Assembly (NCBI GenBank): GCA_003339415.1
Contig: PDHQ01000348.1
Location: 1 to 33,249 of the forward strand
Direction: 5' to 3'
DNA length: 33,249 nucleotides
Origin: Ophiocordyceps camponoti-saundersi (nom. inval.)
Lineage: Eukaryota; Ascomycota; Sordariomycetes; Hypocreales; Ophiocordycipitaceae
The translations under genes were made by a program, and so were the position numbers. The notes beneath the pieces were generated by a model. That model was not told the DNA's origin. It worked only from the letters and a program-made list of their open reading frames with translations, and made no database searches. The first letter of the stretch is position 1. Each line of letters opens with the position of its first letter. Positions 1 to 9,672 of this stretch are shown here, piece by piece.

Positions 1-170
1 ATAAAATAAATAAAATAAATAAAATAAATAAAATAAATAAAATAAATAAAATAAATAAAATAAATAAAATAAATAAAATAAATAAAATAAATAAAATAAA
101 TAAAATAAATAAAATAAATAAAATAAATAAAATAAATAAAATAAATAAAATAAATAAAATAAATAAAATA
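1..170. repeat. 9-bp AT minisatellite
   Basis: About 19 near-perfect copies of the 9-bp unit AAAATAAAT run from the first base to 170. The array ends abruptly at a GGAAAGG sequence. It holds no open reading frame. It differs from the RIP block at the other end of the window because it is a regular simple repeat rather than irregular TA-rich sequence. It is not the usual TTAGGG fungal telomere repeat. The window or contig may begin inside the array, so its true length is unknown. Confidence 0.95.
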
Positions 171-281
171 GGAAAGGTTAGCTATTAAATATACGGAAGA
201 TGATTTTGTTTAATAAGCTTGCAAGGCAATTTCAGAGAAGTTTTGGAAAGGTTAGCTATTAAGTATGCGGAAGATGATTCT
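171..281. repeat. 37-bp direct repeat, two copies
   Basis: Copies at 171-207 and 245-281 start with GGAAAGGTTAGCTATTAA and are 74 bp apart. They differ at three positions, and all three are transitions (A/G, A/G, T/C) with the upstream copy carrying the A or T. The second copy overlaps the possible start codon of the MEF1 gene at 274. Confidence 0.85.
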
Positions 282-2783
282 TATATCTCGCGCCTCATGG
301 CCCTCTATACCGGCGGTTTACGGCTTGCCTCTTCGTTATTTTAGTCACGGATCGACGAGAAGCGCTAGCATTGCCCAAGAAATGCATGGTTTTACACAAA
401 CAGTTCTGCTTCAACTGAAGGAACACCTCGGCTAATGTTTAACCAATCATCAGTCTAAAGAGGGTGCAGGAAGGTGCTGCCAGCCTCACGCCTGAATACG
501 TTGCTACTAATCTGGCGCCTGAGGAGGCGCGCAGGCTCTCAAGAGTGCGTAATATTGGCATCGCGGTATGTTCGTCACTGCACTTCTGGTTGATCCCATC
601 TCCACCAAATGCGCGTTGTTAGTACTCATACGATTAAAGGCACATATCGACAGCGGGAAGACAACAGCTACGGAACGTGTCCTCTTCTATACCGGGCGAA
701 TCAAGGCTATTCACGAAGTACGGGGCAAAGATGCTGTCGGCGCCAAAATGGACTCTATGGAACTGGAAAGAGAGAAGGGCATAACGATCCAATCTGCAGC
801 TACATTTTGCGACTGGAAAAAGGTGAGGGATGGCATGGAGGAAACGTATCATTTCAATCTGATTGATACCCCGGGTCACATCGATTTCACGATTGAGGTT
901 GAACGAGCCCTCCGTGTTCTGGATGGAGCTGTCATGATTCTATGCGCTGTCAGCGGAGTGCAGTCTCAAACAGTAACAGTCCATCGTCAAATGAAGCGGT
1001 ATAATGTTCCCAGGATATCTTTTATCAACAAAATGGATCGCATGGGGGCCGATCCTTGGCGTGCTGTGGAACAAATTAATACGAAGTTGAAAGTGCCCGC
1101 CGCGGCCATTCAAATCCCAATAGGAGCCGAGGATGGATTCGGCGGAGTTGTCGACCTCATCGAAATGAAGTCGCTGTACTTCGAAGGGCCTCGAGGAACT
1201 AATGTGCGGGTCTCGGACCAAATTCCAAGCGCTCTGCAAAAGCTGGCAGCGGAGAAACGGCAGGCTTTGATCGAAAAACTTGCAGACGTCGACGATGACA
1301 TTGCAGAAATCTATTTAGAGGAAAAGGTGCCGACGAAGGCGCAGATAAAAGCTGCAGTTCGCCGGGCAACCATTTCTCGTGCCTTCTCACCTGTGCTTAT
1401 GGGGTCTGCTCTCGCTGATAAAGGGATCCAACCTATGCTGGATGCCGTTTGCGACTACTTACCAGACCCTTCTGAGGTCGAAAACACCGCCTTGGACAAG
1501 GCCAACGGGGAACAGTCTGTGAAGCTTGTGCCCTTTAACTCACTACCTTTTGTTGGACTTGCGTTCAAATTAGAAGAGAACAACTTTGGGCAACTCACTT
1601 ACATACGTGTTTACCAAGGCACACTTACCAAGGGGTCTTACCTGTATAGCTCGAGGACGAATAAGCGCGTGAGAATCCCTCGGATTGTTCGGATGCATTC
1701 CAATGAGATGGAGGATGTTGCCGAGGTTGGTGCTGGCGAAATATGTGCCGTGTTCGGCGTCGATTGCGCTTCTGGAGACACATTCACCGATGGGGGACTC
1801 CCGTATACAATGTCATCTATGTTCGTGCCGGACGCTGTTATGTCGTTGTCCATCAAACCGAAACGCAGCGCCGATACGGACAACTTTAGTAAAGCTATGA
1901 ACCGCTTTCAACGCGAGGATCCGACATTTCGGGTTCATGTAGATCCCGAAAGTGAAGAGACGATAATCTCCGGTATGGGGGAGCTTCACCTTGAAGTTTA
2001 TGTTGAACGACTTCGTCGCGAATACAAGACAGATTGCACCACGGGCCAGCCTCGTGTAGCTTTTCGAGAGACTATCTCCAAACGCGCGGATTTCGACTTT
2101 CTTCTCAAAAGGCAGAGTGGTGGACCAGGTGATTTTGCTCGTGTGATGGGTTGGATCGAGCCCAACGACAAGCCAGACGAGAATTACTACGAGAGTCAGG
2201 TCGTCGGCGGTCACATACCTGATAAGTTCCTGACGGCGTGCGCTAAGGGGTTCGAGCTGGTTTGCCAGGAGGGGCCCCTCCTGGGGCATCATGTCATTGG
2301 AACCAAAATGGTTGTAAACGATGGTGCCACCCATGTGACGGATTCATCAGACTATGCTTTTAGTCAGGCCACGCAGATGGCTTTTCGCAAGGCTTTCTTC
2401 GATGCTGGGGGCCAGGTTTTGGAACCTTTGATGAAGACAACTATCACAGCACCCAACGAATTTCAGGGGAACGTTTTAATGCTCATGAACAGACGAAACG
2501 CAGTTATACACGACACGGACATCGGGAGCGAGGACTTCACGCTCGTCTGCGATTGCAGTCTTAATGCAATGTTCGGCTTCAGCTCACACCTGCGAGCCGC
2601 CACACAAGGAAAAGGCGAATTCAGCATGGAGTTTAGTCATTACGCCCCAGCTCCTCCTCACCTGCAGTTAGTGATTCTCAGTCCTTACTGTGATTCAAAT
2701 CAGATACTAATGGCGAGTTCCATCACAGGAAAGAATTGATCGCCAAGTACCAGGCCGAACTTGAAGCGAAAAGAACAAAGTGA
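274..2783 (+). CDS. MEF1: Mitochondrial elongation factor G (mtEF-G1)
   Basis: GTPase that drives ribosome translocation in mitochondrial protein synthesis. Secure exons are ~470-565, 640-2666 and 2729-2783. Intron 566-639 (GTATGT...AAAG) sits inside the P-loop, joining NIGIA to AHIDSGKTT. Intron 2667-2728 (GTTAGT...CACAG, with ACTAAT branch) restores a normal Lys-rich end, ...AELEAKRTK. Motifs seen: G1 [10 protein letters not shown]2 around [13 protein letters not shown]3 DTPGHIDF, G4 NKMD, and the EF-G C-terminal domains ([22 protein letters not shown]). The 5' end is tentative. An ATG at 274 opens a basic presequence-like exon to about 402, which joins in frame to 470 through a weak GTTCTG...GTGCAG intron with CTAAT at 432-436. 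That model gives 768 aa, normal for the family. The gene converges on the protease gene. Confidence 0.93.
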
Positions 2784-3142
2784 GCTAGGTGTTGAAATAC
2801 AGCTTAGCTACCTAGATAAGTTTGACACGCTTTGCGAACAGTTCGCTGGCAACCGGCCCGATCTTGAGTGGAATATGGACGCCCTTATTGGGTCTCTGAA
2901 AAAACTTAGCAAGGGTTTCGCATTTTCCATGTTCAAGTCGTGAGAACGAGAGGCGGCAGACGACGATTGCGAGGCATCTGAATGGTACTCTATCTGCTGC
3001 ATAAGATGCGTGTCTCCTACTCAAAGTCATCAAACACCACCAGTCCACTCTCAGTCTCACACACGCAGACTTTCGCAGTCGCTCGACATGCGTTACGACC
3101 GGCGGCATGATTTCATTCTGTTGCAGGCATAGTAGAACGACC
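2784..3142. other. Convergent intergenic region
   Basis: This stretch separates the 3' ends of MEF1 (+) and the aspartic protease (-). It should carry the 3' untranslated regions and polyadenylation signals of both. I see no RNA gene, repeat or conserved reading frame in it. Confidence 0.7.
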
Positions 3143-4598
3143 TCACGCCCTGAAACGCCCTAACAATGCCGCCATCATCAAGGCAATAATCAACGTTGAT
3201 GTGGGCACGGGGCTTTGCGAAGCTGTTGACTGGCCAGTCTGGAATCCCCGGGCGGCCTTCATAGCAGAGCGAGCAGGCTGGGGGTGAGAACGATTTGGTT
3301 CATTCGGCACGGCTGTCGCAGACGGTATGGAAGCTCCGTTACTTGCGAAAGGAACGACATTCGATTTGGACGTATTGAAGTTGGTGGGCGCAATGCCTAT
3401 CTCGTTGTTGGTGAGGTCGTAGACAACGTAGGCCGATCGAAGAAAGGTATCGCCCAGCAGATAGGGAGGCCCTGTTTGGTTGAGGATCCCCACGGCGCAA
3501 GCTGACTGTCCCTGGTAGGGCCCAGATTCGAATTCGACGACGTCTCCGCTTGTGAATGGGACTACCAGCTCGTTCATTGTGACATTGACGCGTGGCCCGT
3601 CAGGTCCGGCGAAGTTGAAGGAAAAGTGGCCGGGGTGGTTGGCGTACGAGCAGGGCAGTAGGGCTAGCCCTGCCTGTGGCTCCCACCTTGCGCCAACTTC
3701 CTCCCACACCTGATCCGCCATGCTCTGCGGCAGGTAGGAGAAGGTGGTCCCGGAATCGAGAATAACGGGCAGAGGCATTTCAACTGACGACAAAAAGTCA
3801 CTGCCACTGGGACTTCTGGCCTCAAGTGAGTACATTGAGACAAGGAAAGACGTGAACTTATCGGTTCCCGAGTCAGTCAGGATAGGGATTCTCTTGAGAT
3901 CACCGACAAACTCCTCGGTATCGATTGCTCCGAACAGGATGTTGCCCGTGCTGGCATCCAGGTCATTGAGCCACAGACTGAAGGCCGCCGCCTTAATGAA
4001 GCCTGCCTGTTGAAGAGCCAAGGGCAAATTTGTGTAGGCCTTTCGCGTAGTGGCAAGCGCGGCCTCGTCGCTGGCGTATCCGACGCCAGCAAGGCCGTAG
4101 GGGATCGTTGTCCTGGCGCCCAAACCCATTGTGAACTGTGGAAGTGAAGCCATGCCGATAAGAAATTGGTCTTTGAAATAAGTTCCTCGCGATGAGCTTT
4201 GGTCTTGATAGGCTATAGCAAAGGGACTGTTTGTGTCGTTGTCGAACGTATCGGACTCTTCCACATTGACTGCCTCTCGAATTTTAATTCCTTGTCTCGT
4301 TTTCATGGGACAGCATGCCGCAACCACACTTACAACTTCCTAGGGAGCAGGCCCTTCCACCTTGCTCCATACACAGTTTGGCATTGCTGGACGGAACCCA
4401 GACGTCACTACTTCCGGTGTCTAGCTGTAACGCCAACTCCTGACCTGGCGTGCCGATGGTGACGTTCATGAAATAACCTCCTCTCTCTTTGTCGTTCTGT
4501 ATGGGAATCTTGAACCCTGCGTCATTCCTCTTATCGGCTTGGCCATGTGAACCGGTAAAGAGGACGAGAACCGATAAGGCTCCTCGTGGCGGCCTCAT
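3143..4598 (-). CDS. Secreted, GPI-anchored pepsin-like aspartic protease
   Basis: Family A1 (pepsin/yapsin/SAP-like) endopeptidase, 463 aa from two exons, 4598-4334 and 4269-3143. The 64-nt intron (GTAAGT...GGCAG) joins in frame as SLGS-F-NVEES. Both catalytic motifs are present: LQLDTGSSDVW (Asp60) and VILDSGTTFSYLP (Asp260). The chosen Met starts a short signal-like segment (RPPRGALSVLVLF) ahead of a KR dibasic site. An in-frame Met 14 codons upstream would place charged residues before the signal. The C-terminus is Ser/Pro-rich and ends in a hydrophobic stretch (STLIIALMMAALLG) followed by RFRA, typical of GPI attachment. Likely role: processing or nutrition at the wall or plasma membrane, as for fungal OpsB/yapsin-type enzymes. 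Exact substrate unknown. Confidence 0.92.
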
Positions 4599-5055
4599 CG
4601 CATGGATAACACGAGTACGCTGTCCGTTTTTTTCCTCCAAAGGGGTAACGAAGACGGTTCACAGAAATGTTTGTGAGCTGAACTTCCTATAGGAGATGAA
4701 TTCCAGCCGTCATGTGGTAAAGAAGAGACATAGATGCCGTGTCGATGCTGGAGCCGCAAAAGATCACCAGCCCGCAAGCCTCGAAAAGGATGAACTCGTT
4801 CAGATGAGCGAAGAAAAGATGAATTCTCCAGAAGAAGATAAAATAGCTCAAACACTGCTTCGCAGATCGAAACTCAGCATGTCCTTTTTTTCTTGAATGC
4901 CTCGCCGGATATGGGGAAGGGGGACATTCTTGGAGCAGCATCATGTAGACGAACGGGCCGATGAGTATTATGTAGTTGAGCGTATCATATGTTCGTCTAG
5001 CAGTAAACCCATCCGAGGCAATTGACAGTGAAGTGTACCAACTTTTCGAATCGCT

Positions 5056-5063
5056 TGACGTCA
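5056..5063. promoter_or_regulatory. CRE-like TGACGTCA box
   Basis: Perfect 8-bp palindrome TGACGTCA about 460 bp upstream of the protease start codon. It matches the binding site of CREB/ATF-type bZIP factors (Atf1/AtfA in fungi). Whether it is used is inference. Confidence 0.4.
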
Positions 5064-5285
5064 ACTGCCGGAAGCGTACATGCTAACATCGCTCCTCCGT
5101 TTTCGCGCCATTTTGAGGGAACATCCAGCATAGACCGAGCCTGGGCCATTTTCACTCGAGAGTTCTGAGGGCGTTATAACAAAGCCGCCGTTCGAGCGAG
5201 CTACAGCTCGATGACAAGATGTCGTTTATCTGAAGGCATTATTCCAATTCGTCGCATAACGTGTGTAGCGCATACGGGTACTACG

Positions 5286-5308
5286 AGAGAGAGAGGGGGG
5301 GGGGGGGG
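5286..5308. repeat. GA repeat and G14 homopolymer
   Basis: A short (GA)n run leads into 14 consecutive G residues (5295-5308). The tract is prone to length errors in sequencing and could form a G-quadruplex on this strand. Confidence 0.9.
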
Positions 5309-5413
5309 AGCATGCAGTCCCCCAAAGTTCTGCAGATTCCTTCATTGTCTTGAGAAAGAATCCTCGTGGTCAATGATGAGACTCCGCCACTTTCTCTCTC
5401 GCGAGGCTGCCAT

Positions 5414-5421
5414 TCACGTGA
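5414..5421. promoter_or_regulatory. TCACGTGA E-box
   Basis: Perfect TCACGTGA palindrome. Unlike the other copies in the window it is not close to a recognised start codon; the nearest is the protease, about 800 bp away. Confidence 0.3.
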
Positions 5422-5624
5422 GAGATGTGAGTATCGGGAAGAAAAAGGAAGAGGTATCTCGGGCGAAGATGCCTTTTCCATGCACCGACAGACGGACCTC
5501 TGGCCCGAGCCGGACCCAGAATACCCCGATCCGGAAAACAGCGTGGTCCGCCAGGATAAGCGCCGGGTAAGGCAGTCAGCCCAGGGGTTGGCGTGCTTGT
5601 CAACCTGTCCCTTGCGGTCCTTGG

Positions 5625-5640
5625 CCCCCCCCCCCCCCCC
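5625..5640. repeat. C16 homopolymer
   Basis: Sixteen consecutive C residues, 316 bp after the G14 tract. The two tracts are complementary to each other, so a single strand could fold them together. Length should be treated as uncertain. Confidence 0.9.
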
Positions 5641-5972
5641 TTAGTATGTTAGTATAGATAGCCGAGGTATCGGCATCCCTAGCTAACATAGTACGATGAC
5701 GAAAGCTCTCGGCTAGACTGTGGGTCCTCTGTAGATCGTCCATGGAGAGCGAAGCCGCCGAACACTGTAAATTTCTAGATACCGACATGATTTCTCCATT
5801 CGCAGGTCAAGAGAGAGACAGAGCAACAAGAGAGGGAGACAGGCGGCTGCGCAAACTCCCAGCTTGGTGAGAATTTTGTCTTTGGGATGACTGGACCTTC
5901 ATTCTGACAATTGTCGACCTATTCGGTGGTCCTTTCTGAAGATTGAGACACAGTTGCTATTCTCGTGCCCAT

Positions 5973-6015
5973 TACCTAGGTACCTACCTAGGCAGGTAGG
6001 TACCTATGTAGGTAG
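5973..6015. repeat. Palindromic TACCTAGG/GGTAGGTA repeat
   Basis: Alternating TACC/CTAGG/GGTA words form an imperfect inverted repeat of about 43 bp. The same vocabulary recurs in intergenic DNA at 9273-9319, 13027-13042, 13091-13126 and 15561-15587. Confidence 0.85.
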
Positions 6016-6117
6016 TATGCCCTGCAAATTGTACAAGCGTTGCTACGGCTCCGAGTCGTTCTCCGCGCTAATAAGTACGCGGCTATCGTCGTCAAGCGCT
6101 TGCTATTTGAGTGTATG

Positions 6118-6139
6118 ACGTACGTACGTAGGTACGTAT
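6118..6139. repeat. ACGT tetranucleotide repeat
   Basis: (ACGT/TACG)n run of about 22 bp, self-complementary, about 100 bp after the TACCTAGG-type repeat. Confidence 0.75.
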
Positions 6140-6611
6140 CTATTTTGTGGCATCAGCAAGCAAGTCTTGACGGTCGCCGGGGATGGCATCGCGCGTCTTA
6201 TGCGGCGGCCTTATGTCTCTAACCTCTTGCGGCTACTCCTTGGTCAAATTTACCCATATGCAACTCGACATCAGGCATTATTCTCGTCCCTCGCTTTATC
6301 AGTCGAGAATGAACACAGATCCCATGTATTGTATAGACTATATGACGGTGTAATGCTAAAAGACTCCGGGAGGCTCGTCATAGAGCCCGATTACTTTCCT
6401 TCTCAATCTCATCCCCACCTTAATCCCTTCTAGCAACCTGCATGTTCTCCGTTCGGAGTATTTGTAAGAACTCAAGGCAGATCGTTCCAGCGTAACTGCA
6501 GCTTCATCGCAGATTCAAAATTTACGGCCTCACGTAATCTAGACGTCGGATCCATCCAACCCGAGAACCTGTTCGCGCGTTAGCCACATGAATTTAACAA
6601 ATGCCCGCATC

Positions 6612-9036
6612 TCAGGCTTGACCTACCAAAGCTGTGCGACAGGGAATGTATACGTGAGCCCAGTTCTTCCGACCATTCCATTCCATCGGTGTCGTGAAGA
6701 AGCGCGTGCTTTCGTCAATCCTGCCGTGGCCGCCGACCTCCTTGGCGTCGCTGTTCAAAACCACGCGATAGGAGCCTGGGACTTCCACGCCAATGCGGTA
6801 GTCGCTGAAGCTTTCGTTCGAGTGAAAGTTAAAGATGAAGACCAGACCTGCCCTCTCGTAAACAATCACCTTGTCTCCTTCATGCTTGAGGGATATGTAG
6901 GCTTGTGGCGACGCAAGCCATCCATACTTCTCTTCGCATTTGTTCATCATGCGGTCAAAATTGTCTAGGAATTGATATCGGAGCAAATTATCATCCGTCA
7001 AGTTCAGTTGACGTCGCGCATACCAGAAAGAATTATTGTTGCCTTGTCGGGGAAAGTCGAGCCACTCGGGATGGCCGAATTCGTTTCCCTCGAAGTTGAG
7101 GTATCCTTCTCCTCCTAGGCTGTGCGTGAGGAGCCGAATCATCTTATGGAGCGCCATTCCACGATCGATGACGGGTGTCAGCTGGGAAAGCAGTGACATA
7201 TTCGTGTACAGCTCCGCATCGCAAAGGTGCATCATCAAGGTCTTGTCCCCAACCAGCCTGTTGATAGAAATCAGCGCCCATTTCTCGAGTTCGTGGAGAC
7301 TTTCCAACGCACGCTTGATCATGGCTCTCGCAGTATGCTATCGTTTTTTCGCCGTGTCGTCGGTTTGTCAAGGTGAAGCAAATATTTGCCATGTCCCACT
7401 GTTCGTCTTTAAGTTCCTTTAGAATCTTGATCCACATATCTGGCACGGCCATGGACAAGCGATAGTCAAATCCAACGCCGCCCAACGATAATGGTAAACA
7501 GAGGGCAGGCATTCCGGAGACATCCTCGGCGATAGTTATGCATTTCGGGAACAGCGAATGCAGCATCTCGTTGGCCAGCATGAGATACACGATTGCCTCT
7601 TCATCAACATCCCCACCGAAGTACTCGTGGTAACCTCCGGAAAACCCCCTGAGCCCAGTCAGAAGAAAGCGCGAAAGCGAATTCACGATATCCGACTCAC
7701 GTTCCCAATCCATGATGGGTGTAAAGCATGCTTGTGACACCGTCGAAGCGAAAACCGTCGAATTGATACTCGTCCATCCAGAAACGCAGGTTGCTCAGTA
7801 GATAGCGCAAAACTTCATGGTGGCCGTAGTTGAACAGTCGGCTGTCCCACTGGTCGTGACAGCCCTTACCACCACTGTGAAAATACTGATGATCCGTTCC
7901 GTCAAATTGATTCAGGCCATCGAGCACGTTTTTGGAAGCGTGGCTGTGGACAACGTCGAGCAGAACAACGAGGCCCATCCCATGAGCAGTATCGATCAGC
8001 TCCTTCAGGTCCTCCGGCGGTCCGAACCGGCTGCTCGCCGCAAAGAAGCTATTTACTTGATACCCAAAGCTTGCGTAGTATGCGTGTTCCATGACGGCCA
8101 TGAGTTGGATGACATTGTAGCCTAAATTCTTGATGCGCGGCAGCATGTTCTTAGTGAATTCTTTGTATGTAGCCACCCTTTGATCGGGAGTAGAGATTCC
8201 AACATGAGCTTCGTATACTCGTGCACTGGAGGGCTTCGGGGGACGCGCGTTCTTGAACCTGTGCCTCTCATTTGCTGGTGGATTCCAGAACCGGGCATCG
8301 TATACTGGAGAGATGCTGAGGTCTTGCGTGACGTATTTGATCCACGCAGGGATGCGCTCCACTCGCTCTCCATTGGGAAGAACAAGAGATATCTACAAGA
8401 GAATTAGTTGGAGACCGAGAAATACGTACATACAGTCATCTAATTCTACCTTGACTTTGGAGTTGTGGGGAATCGCAGGCTGACTGTTCTCGGCAGGAAT
8501 GATTATCTCGAAGACGCCGAACGAATCCTTCTGCATGGGGTGAGAAGAGCGGTTCCAGTCGTCTAGAACGAGCGTCAGCAAGCAGTCCGCAACGGCAATT
8601 TCTCGTTTACCTCACTGTAATCACCAATGAGAAAAGCACTCTTCGCATTTGGTGCCCATTCACGATATGTGATATTGCCATCGTCATCCACGTTAAATCC
8701 AAACTTCTCAGCACCCTGTTAGAAGATGGTTAGCTCTGCGGCCAGAGTGAAGATGAGGCAGAAGTTACCCACTCTGGAAAACTTCTCCATGCCACCCTCG
8801 TGGCATTCGATAGTCTTGATCCAGTCCTGCGCCTTAGAATATCGCCGCTTGAGAGCGTCGCTGAAAGGGGACAGCCATGGGTCCAACTTGATAACACCTG
8901 TGCAATGTTCAATGAGCCGGAAGCATCCCAATTATCCAGCAATCTTACCCGTTCCATCGCTGGGACCATGGTCTACACCACCTCCGAGGAGATTGGGATG
9001 CAAGGAGTTGGACGAGGTCTCTGCGATAGTACTCAT
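6612..9036 (-). CDS. GLC3: 1,4-alpha-glucan (glycogen) branching enzyme
   Basis: Cytosolic GH13 enzyme that makes alpha-1,6 branches in glycogen. Seven exons: 9036-8949, 8897-8773, 8715-8616, 8562-8450, 8392-7701, 7648-7313, 7257-6612. All six introns are 51-57 nt and GT-AG, and the joined frame gives 699 aa, the size of yeast Glc3. Order: short N-terminus, DPWLSPF helix, CBM48 segment ([20 protein letters not shown]), the catalytic barrel, all-beta C-domain. Catalytic residues visible: nucleophile Asp359 (FRFDGVTSM), acid/base Glu414 (TIAEDVSG) and Asp483 (CESHDQA). Splice choices were set by family continuity, for example HNSKVK to ISLVLPNGE through AAG|GTAGAA. The gene shares a divergent promoter with the ClpX gene. 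Confidence 0.97.
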
Positions 9037-9272
9037 TGCTGTCACCTGAAATGTCGGCCGTCTGTGAGATGCCTGGGGCTTGAGTAGGGCCTGCAGGGTT
9101 TAGAAATCGTCAGGATGCGAAGCTGAGGAAACAGACCCAATTGTACACTGCCACAGAAGCAGTCTTGAGAGGAAAGGGGAGAGCGAGTAAGGTCACCAAG
9201 TTAAAGATGGCCTGCCGAAGTGGAGATTGAGTTCGTGAGGTAGCTGCTATAGCTTCCCCGATGCAGACGGGA

Positions 9273-9319
9273 ATACCTACCTAGGTTACTACACCTACCT
9301 AGATAGGTATCTAGGTGGG
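9273..9319. repeat. Palindromic TACCTACCTAGG repeat
   Basis: TACCTACCTAGG, then CACCTACCTAGATAGGTATCT and CTAGGTGGG words, form overlapping inverted repeats. It lies in the shared promoter between the branching enzyme and ClpX. Confidence 0.8.
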
Positions 9320-9338
9320 TTCTTCCTTTCCCCTCATA

Positions 9339-9346
9339 TGACGTCA
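9339..9346. promoter_or_regulatory. CRE-like TGACGTCA box
   Basis: Perfect TGACGTCA palindrome, 303 bp from the branching enzyme ATG and 327 bp from the ClpX ATG. In fungi such sites can bind stress-responsive bZIP factors; use here is inferred from sequence only. Confidence 0.45.
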
Positions 9347-9672
9347 GGGAATTACATAAACAGATATCACGAACCCGGAGCGCGGTATTCGCGCCTCGGC
9401 ACGCAAGAAACCAGCTCTCCCTTCATGTTGTCTCTTTCATACTTGTTCTCTAACAAGGGCCACTTTGCTTTCGAAATGAATTGGGTCTTTGTGTCGGTGC
9501 TCCTCGCCGTTCATGAAAAATAAGACTGTCAATATTTGATGCGTCAGGTGGCCGCAAGCCGCCGCTCCTCATTCCCCGCATCCGGCGAATGCATGGATGA
9601 CAGTCAGCTGCCAGCCTCACGACCCTTCTCTCAGCAACGCCTATCTGCTCCAGGGGCGTTGCTTTTTCAGCC

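Larger units (their letters stand above)
4599..6611. other. Long gene-poor intergenic region
   Basis: About 2 kb between the protease start and the 3' end of the branching enzyme gene. Short reading frames exist but show no signal peptide, domain or splice logic, and I treat them as chance. The stretch holds a perfect TGACGTCA (5056-5063), a TCACGTGA (5414-5421), a G14 and a C16 homopolymer, and a palindromic TACCTAGG-type repeat. It is presumably the protease promoter plus spacer. No tRNA or rRNA signature seen. Confidence 0.6.
9037..9672. promoter_or_regulatory. Divergent promoter, branching enzyme and ClpX
   Basis: This 636-bp region separates two start codons facing away from each other. 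It contains a TACCTACCTAGG-type palindromic repeat (9273-9319) and a perfect TGACGTCA (9339-9346). No coding exon recognised; a 5' untranslated exon cannot be excluded. Confidence 0.6.

Noticed and set aside
1..170. Telomere at the left edge.
   Set aside because: The unit is AAAATAAAT, not a TTAGGG-type repeat, and nothing else subtelomeric is seen.
1813..2334. 173-codon open frame antisense to MEF1.
   Set aside because: Shadow of a strongly coding region on the other strand; no domain or signal of its own.
4599..5800. Small genes in the protease upstream region (several frames of 60-125 codons).
   Set aside because: They cross homopolymers, overlap each other on both strands and show no conserved or compositional coding features.
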